Assembly: GCF_000614105.1 (NCBI RefSeq)
Contig: NZ_BAKH01000008.1
Coordinates: 1-61,859, forward strand
Reading direction: 5' to 3'
Length of the DNA stretch: 61,859 nucleotides
From: Prevotella micans DSM 21469 = JCM 16134
GTDB lineage: Bacteria > Bacteroidota > Bacteroidia > Bacteroidales > Bacteroidaceae
Shown: one piece after another, positions 17,282 to 27,506 of the stretch
Position numbering within the stretch: position 1 is the stretch's first letter
Layout of the letters: each line of letters begins with the position of its first letter
Position numbers and translations under genes: made by a program
The notes under the pieces: generated by a model
What the model was told of the DNA's origin: nothing
What the model saw: the letters and a program-made list of their open reading frames with translations, nothing else
Database searches by the model: none

Positions 17282-20200
17282 ATGAAAACAAAGGCCTACT
17301 TATTGGGAAGCATCATTGCAATAGCAACTGCTTTACCGGCATCGGCACAAATTAAACCGATGACTCAGATTCCTTTTACGGCTGAACGACTTCTGCCAGG
17401 TCAGAAAAGCGCTACGCCGGAAATTGATGTCGAGAAAGAATACCCGTTGCTCAAGGGTAGATTGGCGATAGACAACAGGAGCGCGTTATTTAAACGACCA
17501 ACTACAGTGTTGAAATCGACTCCGAAGGTAACGCCGCTGCAAGTCAACCAGAATCTTACGATTTGGGGAAACCTTCTGTCTAACGGCAGCTTGCAGGGAA
17601 TCTATTCTTTTAATCCTACGCCGACCATTAACTTCACAGAATTGCTTGCTTACAGTGAATCTTATTTTAATGGCGGAAGCGCTCTTATAGGCGACAACTT
17701 GCATGGTATCTATTTTGATGCAAGGCTTGCACCCCAAGGTATTATTCTGGTTTATTATTATGCGTTCGACATCTATACTTGGGATTTCTCAATTGAACCC
17801 AAGATGGTGCAGGGCTACAACCTGATTGCCATGGAAACTGCTTATGACCCGACAAACGATAAGATTTTCGGAGAGTTCTATACTGCAGACCTTAAGGGTA
17901 TGGAATGGGGCGAAATTGACTACACAACGCTCACTCGTACTACAATCGGACCTGCACAGCGTACGTATGTTGCATTGGGGGTGACCAATGACGGACGGGC
18001 CTTCGGTGTTGCAGATGATGGGAATCTCTATCAGATTGACCGTGCCACAGGTACTGAAACTCTGAAAGGCTCGACGGGCATACGGATTACTAACGATAAG
18101 GGTATCTATTATTTCCAGAGCGGAGAAATCGACCCGAAGACCAATGAGTTCTATTGGGCAGCTACGAATTCCGAACAAGTTTCGACTCTCTACACGGTCG
18201 ATCTAAACGACGGTCATCTCACGGAGGTTGGACAATTGAACGATATCAACATTCTTGGAATGACCATTCCTAAACCCAGAGCCGTTGAAGATGCACCCGA
18301 AAGTGTGACGGATGTGAACTTGAACTTCACGAATGAAAGTAGAACGGGCATGGTTTCTTTCAAAGCTCCTAGCAAAACATATGGCGGTGCGGCTTTGGCA
18401 GGTAATCTCAAATACACCATAACGGCGAATGATGAAGAAATTGCTAAAGACCAACCGATGTCATCGGGAGCTACAGTCAATGCCCCCGCAACTGTAAATA
18501 AAGAAGGAATGTATGTGTTCACGATAACGGCAAGCAACGACAAAGGTCAAAGCCCCAAGGTGAAAGTGAAGAAGTATATCGGCTATGATGTTCCGAAACC
18601 TGTGAAAGACATAACCTTCAGTATCGAAGAAGCAACGAGAGAAGCTAAACTGACATGGACTGCTCCAACGGAAGGTCTTAATAGAGGATATATCGGAAAT
18701 CTTACGTATGATGTCTATCGAATAAAGAACTCCGACACAACGCTGGTTGCAAATAACATTACACAGACCAGCTTCAGCGAAATTCTTCCGCAAGCGAAAT
18801 TGGCTAGTTACACTTATGCTATTTGTGCTGTGAACACCACTCAAAAAAGTAGATTGGCAAAGAGTAACTACAAGATTTTCGGTGATGTGTTTGAACCGCC
18901 ATACTTCGATAACTTTGAAGACGAAAGTTCATCAAGGTTCTACAAGATTATTGATAATAACAATGACTGGTCGACCTGGGAATGGGTTAACGACAGAGAT
19001 AAGGGTAAGTCATTCTTCTATAAATTCAGCAAGAAGAATACGGGCGACGACTGGCTCATCACTCCGGCATTCAAGCTCAAAGGCGGTAAGACATATAATG
19101 TATTATTCAAAGCCAGTGGCCGAAATTCGTTCTATCCCGAACGCATTGAAGTTAAATACGGAACCAGTACAACCGCTGAAGGAATGACCGAAGAGGTGAT
19201 GCCTACAACCGAAATAACATCGGGAGAATTTGAAGAATTTGAGAAACAGTTCACCCCTGCCGCCGACGGTGAATATTATATCGGCTTCCATGCTGTTTCA
19301 GAACCAGACAGATATTATCTCTTTTTAGATGATATCGGTATTGAAGTTGCAGCCGACAAGGCAGCTCCTGCAGCTGTGACAGACCTGAAAGCCACGCCTG
19401 ATCCAACTGGCGCTCTGAAGTCGACCATCACCTTCAAAGCTCCGGACAAGACTATCAGCGGAAGCTCATTAGCAAACATAAGCAAGATTGAAGTCAAGTC
19501 GGGTAACCGTCTCGTTAAGGATATAACAGCCCCCGCACTTGGTTCAGTTCAAACAGTTATTGATAACGATGCAGTGGCCGGCTATAACTCTTATACCGTC
19601 ATTGCCTACAATGACAAGGGTAATGGTATGAGAAACAATACGAAAGTTTATGTTGGCGTGGACGTTCCTACCAAACCCGATCCCAAGATAACAGATAACA
19701 TCACGTCGGTGAAATTCAACTGGGAAGGTGTTACAGGAAGTCACGGTGGAATAATGCTTGCAGATAAATTGGAATACAATATATTCAATGTGAGTCCTCG
19801 AAATGAGATAGGCGATAAATTGGCTACTATTCCGGGCACTGCCACAGAGTACACCGTTACGGGTTTGAATACAAACGATGGTGAGCAAGCCTATGCTAAG
19901 TGGCTATGAATGCCAAGACACCAACCGGAACCAGCGAATACGGAGTGACTTCTATCATTGTTGGAAAGCCCTATGTTCTGCCATATCACAACAGCTTCAA
20001 GGATGCCGGCGTAGAGGGTAAATTTGTTGCTCTGGAATCATTGGACCAGAGTGTTTCATGGAGTATCAGCGAACGAGTATCTGTTGATGATGATGGAGGT
20101 TCGCTCATCTTCAATCCAAAGAAAGAAGGCTATTCAAGCATTATTCCTGGAAAGTTAAGCTTTAGAGGCGCGTCAAATCCAAAACTAATCTTCGATTATC

Positions 20201-21741
20201 AAGGCGAGGCTGCAGCTCCTGGTAAGCTCGAAATACTAATTCGTCATAAAGACGGAACGTTTGATCCAGCTGTTTGGACACACGATTTCACCAACGAGCC
20301 GAATCCCGGAGAGTGGAATAATGTGGTTGTGAATCTTCCAGCATCGATTGCAAACGAAGATTATGTGCTCTTATGCATAAAAGCAACATCGAGTGGCGAT
20401 ATGAGTCAGGCGCCAATCTATGTGGATAACATCAACATTGCCGACCCATTGCAGAAAGATGCCGACATTGAACTAACAGTGCCGGATAATTTGAAGAAAG
20501 GTCAGATGGCTAATCTTAAACTTAAAGTAACTAGTCGTGGACTCGATAAAGTGGAGAACGCAAAGGTTAGAGTTAGCGTGAACAATAAGATTGTACACGA
20601 ATCTACAATCAGTCAAGCAATTGGCTATGCCAAGAGCGTAGATATTCCTGTAACCTATAGAACTACCACTCTCGATCAGGCAACAAGTCTAAATGTTAAA
20701 GCCGAAGTAATAGTACAAGGCGACCTTTATGTCGACAATAACATAGCCAATGCAACCATCGCCCTTGAAAAGGCAAATGTTGCAGCTCCGACTGATTTGA
20801 AGAATACCGGAAACCATAAGCCTAACGTTGAACTAACGTGGAAAGCTCCTGCTTCGACACAGGAAACTGTAAATGACGACTTTGAGGAATATGAAGCATG
20901 GGGACTCGACTTCGGTAAGTGGACAACCGTAGATGCCGACCACGGTAAAGCCGGCTATCTAACTCAGAAAGCAAAGTATAATCATCAAGGCGAAGAGTTC
21001 GCATTCATGAACTGGAAACCATCCGACATCTTTAAGGCCGGCCAAGGTCTAGACCCACACTCTGGCGACAAAGCTGCAGTAGCAATCTATCAGGTTGAAG
21101 GTCAGAATTTCGTCGATGCCGATAACTGGATCATCAGTCCGGAGCTCTCAGGCAAGGAGCAAACTGTGAGATTCTGGGTGAACAATTACAAAGGGCCTAA
21201 TTACGGAACTGAAACGTTCGAAATCCTCACCTCGTCGACTGGCAATGCCACGAGCGACTTCCAGAAGATTGGCGATACTTACACACAAGGCACTGGTACA
21301 TGGACCGAAATCAGCGTTAAAGTTCCACAAGGCACCCGCTATTTCGCCATTCACCATATCACTTTAGGTGCTCAAGCATTCATCTTCATGATAGATGATG
21401 CAACCTTCGAGGCAAGTTCTGGAGCTAGTAGTTTCAACATCTATCGCGACAATGAATTCAAGATTAACACCACCGAGCTCACGTTTATCGATAACTCGGC
21501 CGACGCCGGAACAAGTAATCACACTTACAGCGTCACGGCAGTTTATTTTGACGGTTCAGAATCAGATCCTATTACGATTAGCGTAGCCAGTCTGATAGAC
21601 GCTTTGCAGGCCGACGGTCAGTCATCCTTCACGGTTTACACTCTAGATGGCAAGCTCGTTCTGGATAAAGCCCGCAGTTTGAAGTCACTCCAGAAGGGCG
21701 TCTACATCATCAACGGTAAGAAGACGACAATAATAAAGTAG
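17282..21741 (+). CDS. Large secreted adhesin-like protein with T9SS C-terminal domain (one apparent base loss)
   Basis: About 1,486 residues after joining two frames at 19900, where one more G gives AYAKVAMNAKTP. The signal peptide is MKTKAYLLGSIIAIATALPA, cut near ASAQ. Residues 65-340 resemble a beta-propeller or bacterial Ig-like surface region; 345-540 and 700-880 carry fibronectin type III-like repeats (VPKPVKDITFSIEEATREAK, WTAPTEGLNRGYIG); about 540-690 and 1190-1370 look like cleaved-adhesin/choice-of-anchor-J lectin-like domains (GDDWLITPAFKLKGGKTYNV; DADNWIISPELSGKEQTVRF). The last 60 residues (SSFTVYTLDGKLV, LQKGVYIINGKKTTIIK) fit the type A sorting domain of the type IX secretion system. 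So the protein is probably exported by T9SS to the cell surface, like Porphyromonas haemagglutinin modules. No T9SS machinery gene is in the window. Confidence 0.85.
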
Positions 21742-21801
21742 CCCCTTTGTTTTCATTTCGCCTCCAATAATTGGGACGCGAAAAATCCTAACTCTCTGTA
21801 C

Positions 21802-21833
21802 AGCCGCAACCCACCTATGGGTTGCGGCTTTTT
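21802..21833 (+). terminator. Terminator of the secreted protein gene
   Basis: AGCCGCAACCCA (21802-21813) and TGGGTTGCGGCT (21818-21829) form a 12-bp stem with a 4-base loop, followed by U5. Confidence 0.9.
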
Positions 21834-21991
21834 GAATTGCATTCGAGTGCGAGGAATACAATAGTATTTTTCGTCGTAGAGTGCCAGCGGCCGAGTTGGC
21901 TTCTATTGAGTATTAAAGCAAAGGAAATCGTCTCCGAATATAAAAGTTCTGTTTCCTCTCCAGGGTTTAAGCAGATTCTTAAACCGAATTC

Positions 21992-22055
21992 ACTTTTAAG
22001 ATGCAAAAAGAGGATGTGACTGTATTATCACATCCTCTTTTTGCATCTTAAAAGT
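21992..22055. terminator. Perfect 28-bp inverted repeat, bidirectional terminator before nnr stop
   Basis: Left arm 21992-22019 and right arm 22028-22055 are exact inverted copies with an 8-base spacer. The inner part GAGGATGTGA/TCACATCCTC is followed on each strand by a run of five T inside the arm, the layout of a two-way terminator. It lies between convergent genes. Between it and the previous terminator, 21834-21991 shows nothing else. Confidence 0.8.
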
Positions 22056-22065
22056 ATGTAGGCGA

Positions 22066-23583
22066 TTATTCGTAGAGTCGTTTGAAGACCTCTGGAAGAT
22101 AATCGATAATGTCACCTGCCATTAAACTTTCCTTTCCAAATTTGCGAGCCGCCATATCACCTGCTGCTCCGTGAATAAACATTCCAATAATACAAGCATT
22201 CAATTCCGAATATCCACGAGCCAGTAGAGCAGTAAGGATTCCCGTAAGAACATCGCCACTGCCAGCTGTAGCCATTCCGCTGTTGCCCGTGGGATTAAAA
22301 ATAACCTTACCGTTAGGCAAACAAAGTGCGCTGTTTTTACCCTTAAGAATGATATATGCATTCAGATTTCGTGCCATATTCCGCGCACTGTTCAACCGTT
22401 CATAGTCGCAGGTCGAGGCTGAACCCGCAAGCCGTTCCATTTCCTTCGCGTGCGGGGTGAGAATGATTCCTTTGGGAAGTTGCTGCATCCAGGCCCGATG
22501 AGTACTCAGGATGTTCAGAGCATCGGCGTCGGCAACAATCGGGCAGCGTGTGCGGCGAATCTGTGAGATAATTGCAATGGCCGTGTTTTCGTCTGTTCCG
22601 AGTCCGGGCCCTATTCCGAGCGAATCGAATTTTTCCGCGTCTACAGTCTCAGTAAATTTCTCTTCATCAGCATCGATTTGCACAATCGCCTCGGGTACGG
22701 AAGTTTGAATAATGGTGTAGTTTTTCTCCGGAATATGCACCGTTGCCTTTCCTACACCCGATCGCAAACAGGCTCGAGTTGCCATAACTGCCGCACCCGC
22801 CATGCCGTAGCTTCCGGCAACGATGAGTGCATTACCCATTGAACCTTTATGGGCAAACTCGTTGCGTTGATGAATTAGTGCTCTGACTGTTGATTCGTCT
22901 AAAATGGAAAACTCCGTATCGGTGGTCTTGATATATTCTCGACTCAGACCTATGTCAAGAACCTTCACCCGACCAAGGAACTCTTGGGTGTCGGCGAAGA
23001 AGAATGCAAGTTTACGCTGATGTAAACTGAGGGTCACGTCGGCCTGAATGATATTGGCCCGCACGTTAGATGAGTTATCTTCGGCCATCAATCCCGATGG
23101 AATATCTATACTCACAACTTGTGCATTACTTTGATTGATATATTTGATGAGCGATGCAAATCCGCCGGCGATAGGCTTGTTGAGGCCCGACCCGAATAAA
23201 CCATCAACAACCAGCATATCGGCCGTGAGTTCGGGTGGGTCGAACTTTATCGTGACTTCCGTGAACTCTTTCACATTCTGATTTTCTTTTAGTCGGTCAC
23301 GATTCACAACACAGTCGGCCGATAAATCATTTGAAATATTGAAAAGGAATGCGCTTACTTTGTAACCTTTCTCGGCTAGCATCCGCGCTACGGCTAGCGC
23401 GTCGCCCCCGTTATTTCCAGGTCCGGCAAACACTGTTACAGGCGTATCGTTATTCCATTCTTCGGTTATTGCACGAGTTATTGTTCTAGCGGCTCTCTCC
23501 ATAAGGTCTATTGATGATATGGGTTCATGTTCTATCGTAAATTTATCGAGCTCTTTAATCTGTGAGTTTGTAAAAATCTTCAT
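22066..23583 (-). CDS. nnr: Bifunctional NAD(P)H-hydrate repair enzyme
   Basis: A 505-residue fusion of NAD(P)H-hydrate epimerase (YjeF N-terminal domain, 1-215) and ADP-dependent NAD(P)H-hydrate dehydratase (ribokinase-like, 230-505). It repairs hydrated nicotinamide cofactors. Seen: TVFAGPGNNGGDALAVARML, VDGLFGSGLNKPI and VSIDIPSGLMAEDN in the first part; HKGSMGNALIVAGSYGMAGA, LGIGPGLGTDENT, ILTPHAKEMERL and the catalytic NSGMATAGSGDVLTGILTAL in the second. Length is typical of the bacterial fusion. The start is ATG 23583, only 8 bp after a consensus -7 box, so the mRNA may have almost no leader. It is divergent from ligA. Confidence 0.95.
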   Translation of the reverse strand: MKIFTNSQIKELDKFTIEHEPISSIDLMERAARTITRAITEEWNNDTPVTVFAGPGNNGGDALAVARMLAEKGYKVSAFLFNISNDLSADCVVNRDRLKENQNVKEFTEVTIKFDPPELTADMLVVDGLFGSGLNKPIAGGFASLIKYINQSNAQVVSIDIPSGLMAEDNSSNVRANIIQADVTLSLHQRKLAFFFADTQEFLGRVKVLDIGLSREYIKTTDTEFSILDESTVRALIHQRNEFAHKGSMGNALIVAGSYGMAGAAVMATRACLRSGVGKATVHIPEKNYTIIQTSVPEAIVQIDADEEKFTETVDAEKFDSLGIGPGLGTDENTAIAIISQIRRTRCPIVADADALNILSTHRAWMQQLPKGIILTPHAKEMERLAGSASTCDYERLNSARNMARNLNAYIILKGKNSALCLPNGKVIFNPTGNSGMATAGSGDVLTGILTALLARGYSELNACIIGMFIHGAAGDMAARKFGKESLMAGDIIDYLPEVFKRLYE

Positions 23584-23590
23584 AATAGCG

Positions 23591-23598
23591 CAAATTTA
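23591..23598 (-). promoter_or_regulatory. -7 box TAAATTTG of nnr
   Basis: On the minus strand TAAATTTG ends 8 bp before the nnr ATG. With initiation about 5 nt after the box, the leader would be only a few bases. The -33 element is unclear. Confidence 0.55.
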
Positions 23599-23632
23599 CT
23601 AACATACATGCAGAAACATCCCCTACGCACAT

Positions 23633-23640
23633 TACTTTTG
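23633..23640 (+). promoter_or_regulatory. -7 box TACTTTTG of ligA
   Basis: TACTTTTG is followed by the ligA ATG after 5 bases, so initiation would fall at or next to the start codon. The -33 element is unclear. Confidence 0.55.
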
Positions 23641-23645
23641 TGCTC

Positions 23646-25628
23646 ATGCAATCATCAAAACTCCAAGAAATACAATTGCTCGTGAGGAAACTCAACGAGG
23701 CATCGGATGCCTACTACAATGGGCGCGCCGAAATGATGACCGATTTCGAATGGAATGCCGACTTAGATAGATTGAAACGTCTTGAAATCGAAAGTGGTAT
23801 TGTTTTGCCAGAATCACCGACAAACAGAGTTGGAGCCGACAATACTTTGGGGCAAAAGGAAGAACACGAGTTTGCAGCTCTGTCGCTAGCCAAGACCAAG
23901 AGCGTTATCGAATTGGCTAAATGGGCTAGCGGCAGACCGATTTGGTTGTCGTGGAAGTTGGATGGACTGACGCTAGTTGTGACATACGACAGTGGACGAC
24001 TCACAAAAGTTGTCACACGCGGCGATGGACACATCGGTACGAATATAACCCATCTTGCGAAGGCTATAGAGGGCATAAGGTCGGAGGTTAGCGACACTGG
24101 ACATATTGTTATCCGCGGTGAGGCTGTGATTAGTTATGCCGACTTCGAGCAATTTAATATGGAGGCTGATGAGGAATATGCCAACCCGCGTAATCTGGCG
24201 TCGGGTTCACTTACGCTCAAGAATGCCAACGAAGCCAAGACGCGCCATCTGCAATGGATTCCTTTCACGCTTGTACATTCCGATAGCGAGATTCGGTCGT
24301 GGGGTGAACGGATGGAGTTCTTGCGCCGGCTGGGATTCAATCCCGTGGAGCACGAACTGATTGCGAATCCGGAGCCCCACAATATAGAAAAGGTAATTGA
24401 ACAATGGACAGAACGGGTAACCTCGATCGAAAATAGATTCCCTTTCCCGGTGGATGGACTAGTTATAAACTACGATGACACGGAATATGCGTCAACAGGT
24501 TCGGTTACCGGTCATCATGCCACACGTGCCGGTTATGCTTTCAAATGGCAAGACGAGAGTGCTGAAACCCAACTCGAGAGAATCGAATGGTCGTGCGCAG
24601 TGTCGACAATATCACCGATTGCCGTGTTCCGCCCGGTTGAGCTGGAAGGCACAATGGTTAAGCGAGCCAGTCTTTGCAACATATCAGAATGCCGACGTTT
24701 GGGAATCGGTGACAGTGGAACACAGATTGCTGTCATCAAAGCCAATAAGATTATTCCAAAGGTCATCGAAGTCATCCGTCGCAAGGGCGATCTGCATATA
24801 CCTACTACTTGTCCTGTTTGCAGTGCGCCAACAGAAATAATCCGAAGCGAGATTAGTAGCACCGAAACTCTACACTGCACCAACAAACGATGTGCGGCAA
24901 AGCAACTTAAGAAGTTTGCAAGATTTGTGTCGAAAGAAGGCATGAGTATCGATGGCCTGTCTGAACAAACGTTGCAGAAATTCGTAAACCTTGGGTGGGT
25001 TTTGGAATATGCCAACATATTCAATCTAAGTGTCCACGCTAACGAAATACGAAGCATCGATGGTTTCGGAGATCGCAGCGTGAATAATTTGCTCACTGCA
25101 ATAGAGAAAGCACGAAACGCTGAGGCTCGTCGCCTGCTTTATGCACTCAATATTCCGCTTGTGGGTAAAGAAGTTTGCATGCGTTTGTTATCAGCCTATT
25201 CACTTGAGGAGCTAATCATCCATGCTCGTCAAGCTAGCGACCCGGCAATATTTTCGTCAATCCCCGGTATTGGTCCGGAGAAAAGCACGAGTTTCGTGAC
25301 ATGGATGCAGGATGCTGAAAATATCAAGATACTCGATAATTTGCTGCACGAGCTCAGTGTCTCGCAACCAGTGTCCGAATTAAAGGGAGAACGTTGCAAA
25401 GGACAAACCTTTGCTATAACTGGCGATGTGCAGCGTTACAAGAATCGTGATGAACTGAAAGCCTATATCGAAAGCCAGGGTGGCAAGGTTACAGGAAGTG
25501 TTTCAAAGTCAACCGACTTCCTCATCAACAATGATGCCGAAAGTACATCGAGTAAGAACCAAAAGGCAAAGGCTCTATCAATACCCATAATCACCGAAGG
25601 CGAATTCATCGAACGATTCGGAGAATAG
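23646..25628 (+). CDS. ligA: NAD-dependent DNA ligase, divergent LigA type
   Basis: A 660-residue NAD+-dependent DNA ligase that seals nicks in replication and repair. Order: Ia domain (YYNGRAEMMTDFEWNADLDR), adenylation domain with the nucleophile Lys104 in SWKLDGLTLVV, TRGDGHIGTNITH, VIRGEAVISY and NPRNLASGSLTL; OB fold; zinc finger CPVC then CTNKRC; HhH repeats (SSIPGIGPEKSTSF); and a BRCT domain (about 585-660, FAITGDVQRYKNRDELKAYI). The active-site context SWKLDGLT differs from the usual EPKLDGLA, and the Ia-adenylation join (AALSLAKTKSVIELAKW) is also unusual. From memory this variant is found mostly in Clostridia. I chose ATG 23646 over GTG 23640. Whether this is the only ligase of the genome cannot be seen. 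Confidence 0.93.
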   Translation: MQSSKLQEIQLLVRKLNEASDAYYNGRAEMMTDFEWNADLDRLKRLEIESGIVLPESPTNRVGADNTLGQKEEHEFAALSLAKTKSVIELAKWASGRPIWLSWKLDGLTLVVTYDSGRLTKVVTRGDGHIGTNITHLAKAIEGIRSEVSDTGHIVIRGEAVISYADFEQFNMEADEEYANPRNLASGSLTLKNANEAKTRHLQWIPFTLVHSDSEIRSWGERMEFLRRLGFNPVEHELIANPEPHNIEKVIEQWTERVTSIENRFPFPVDGLVINYDDTEYASTGSVTGHHATRAGYAFKWQDESAETQLERIEWSCAVSTISPIAVFRPVELEGTMVKRASLCNISECRRLGIGDSGTQIAVIKANKIIPKVIEVIRRKGDLHIPTTCPVCSAPTEIIRSEISSTETLHCTNKRCAAKQLKKFARFVSKEGMSIDGLSEQTLQKFVNLGWVLEYANIFNLSVHANEIRSIDGFGDRSVNNLLTAIEKARNAEARRLLYALNIPLVGKEVCMRLLSAYSLEELIIHARQASDPAIFSSIPGIGPEKSTSFVTWMQDAENIKILDNLLHELSVSQPVSELKGERCKGQTFAITGDVQRYKNRDELKAYIESQGGKVTGSVSKSTDFLINNDAESTSSKNQKAKALSIPIITEGEFIERFGE

Positions 25629-25660
25629 AAATACTTTACTCATTCAAATACATTTCACTT

Positions 25661-27406
25661 ATGGAAAATAACCAGAAACTCATCGCCCAGTGCGAAGCGA
25701 AAGCGCGCGAATGGTTGTCGCCTGCTTTCGACGAAACAACAAAGAAAAAGGTTCAAAACATGTTGGAAAATCCCGACAAAAACGAACTCATTGAGAGCTT
25801 CTACAAAGACCTCGAGTTCGGTACCGGAGGATTGCGTGGAATCATGGGCGCCGGCTCGAATCGGATGAATATCTACACAGTGGGTATGGCTACGCAGGGG
25901 TTTGCCAACTATCTGAAGAAGAATTTCAAGGATAAAGAGCAGATAAGTGTAGTTGTTTGCTATGACTGCCGAAACAACTCGCGCCTCTTTGCAGAAACGG
26001 TTGCTGACATCTTCTCGGGTAATGGAATCAAGGTTTATCTCTTTGAAGACATGCGCCCTACGCCCGAATGTTCATTCGCCATTAGACATTTCAAGGCACA
26101 GGCTGGTGTTAACATGACAGCTAGCCATAATCCCCGTGAATATAATGGCTACAAGGCTTATTGGGAAGATGGTGCACAGGTGCTAAGTCCACACGACACG
26201 GGTATCATCGACGAAGTGAACAAAGTTAAGGTTGAAGACATCTGCTTCGAAGCCCGTCCGGAGCTAATCCAGATAATCGGCAAGGAAATAGATCAGATTT
26301 ATCTCGAGGAGATTAAAACTCTCTGCATAGACCCCGAGGTTATCACTCATCAGCACGACCTCAAAATTGTCTATACTCCGCTGCATGGGGCGGGTATGAA
26401 ACTCATCCCACAATCACTCAACCTTTGGGGATTTAATAATATTCATTGCGTTAAGGAGCAGATGGTGAAGGATGGAAACTTTCCCACCGTTGACCGACCT
26501 AACCCCGAGTTTGCTGAAGCATTGACGCTAGCTCTTCGTGATGCTAAAGCCATTGATGCCGACATATTGATGGCCTCCGACCCAGATGCCGACCGTGTGG
26601 GAATGGCATGCAAAAACGATAAGGGGGAATGGGTGCTCATTAACGGAAACCAAACCTGCTTACTCTTCTTGTGGTATATCATTACTAATCGGCAGGCAGT
26701 GGGAAAGATGCAGCCCAGCGATTTTATAGTAAAAACTATAGTTACCACCGAGGTTATTGCCGAGATTGCCCGCAAACAACATATAGAAATGCGCGACTGT
26801 TACACCGGATTCAAATGGATTGCTCGCGAGATTGCACTCTCCGAAGGCAAACAGAAATACATAGGCGGAGGCGAAGAAAGCTATGGTTTCCTAGCCGAAG
26901 ATTTTGTGCGCGACAAAGATGCTGTGAGTGCCTGTTCGCTGCTCGCCGAGATGTGTGCCTATGCCAAAGACCACGGTAAAACGCTCTACAACATTCTCAT
27001 GGAAATCTACATTGAATATGGCTACAGCAAAGAACACACCGTGAACGTTGAGCGACCCGGCAAGAGCGGCGCCGAAGAAATTCAGCAGATGATGAAAAAC
27101 TTCCGTATCAATCCGCCCCAACAGCTTGGCGGAAGCAGAATATGCGTTTGGAAAGACTATCAAACTCTTGAGGAAACCCACGACGATGGCTCGAAACATA
27201 AGCTCGAAATGCCCGACACGAGTAATGTTCTGCAATGGTTCTGCGAAGATGGAACAAAGGTGAGTGTTCGCCCGTCGGGAACCGAACCTAAGATTAAGTT
27301 CTATCTTGAGATTAAGGACAAAATGAACTCGCCTGTCGACTATACTGAGTGCGAAAAGCGAGCCGAGCAGAAAATCGAGAAAATCAAGAAAGACCTTGGT
27401 GTGTAA
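25661..27406 (+). CDS. Phosphoglucomutase/phosphomannomutase family protein
   Basis: A 581-residue alpha-D-phosphohexomutase of the PgcA/PGM2-like type. It interconverts hexose 1- and 6-phosphates, feeding glycogen and envelope sugar synthesis. Seen: FGTGGLRGIMGAGSNRMN (first substrate loop), the phosphoserine loop VNMTASHNPREYNGYK, the metal loop DPDADRVGMA, the sugar-binding loop GGGEESYGF and the C-terminal phosphate-binding RPSGTEPKIKFYLE. Length is typical. It lies 32 bp after ligA without a visible promoter or terminator between, so read-through from ligA is possible. Whether it prefers glucose or mannose, or even ribose phosphate, cannot be told. Confidence 0.93.
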   Translation: MENNQKLIAQCEAKAREWLSPAFDETTKKKVQNMLENPDKNELIESFYKDLEFGTGGLRGIMGAGSNRMNIYTVGMATQGFANYLKKNFKDKEQISVVVCYDCRNNSRLFAETVADIFSGNGIKVYLFEDMRPTPECSFAIRHFKAQAGVNMTASHNPREYNGYKAYWEDGAQVLSPHDTGIIDEVNKVKVEDICFEARPELIQIIGKEIDQIYLEEIKTLCIDPEVITHQHDLKIVYTPLHGAGMKLIPQSLNLWGFNNIHCVKEQMVKDGNFPTVDRPNPEFAEALTLALRDAKAIDADILMASDPDADRVGMACKNDKGEWVLINGNQTCLLFLWYIITNRQAVGKMQPSDFIVKTIVTTEVIAEIARKQHIEMRDCYTGFKWIAREIALSEGKQKYIGGGEESYGFLAEDFVRDKDAVSACSLLAEMCAYAKDHGKTLYNILMEIYIEYGYSKEHTVNVERPGKSGAEEIQQMMKNFRINPPQQLGGSRICVWKDYQTLEETHDDGSKHKLEMPDTSNVLQWFCEDGTKVSVRPSGTEPKIKFYLEIKDKMNSPVDYTECEKRAEQKIEKIKKDLGV

Positions 27407-27449
27407 TCCTTCCATATTTGCAACTGATTCAATAGTTGTGAAATAAAAG

Positions 27450-27487
27450 AAGACAGTCGACCGATTCCTGAATCAGTTGACTGTCTT
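27450..27487 (+). terminator. Hairpin after the phosphohexomutase gene
   Basis: AAGACAGTCGACCGATTC (27450-27467) pairs with GAATCAGTTGACTGTCTT (27470-27487) with two G-U or mismatched positions. A short U-run (TTT) ends it. It lies 19 bp before the flippase ATG, so it may be a terminator or a leader structure of that gene. Confidence 0.55.
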
Positions 27488-27506
27488 TCATTAATCCAAC
27501 CGAAAG

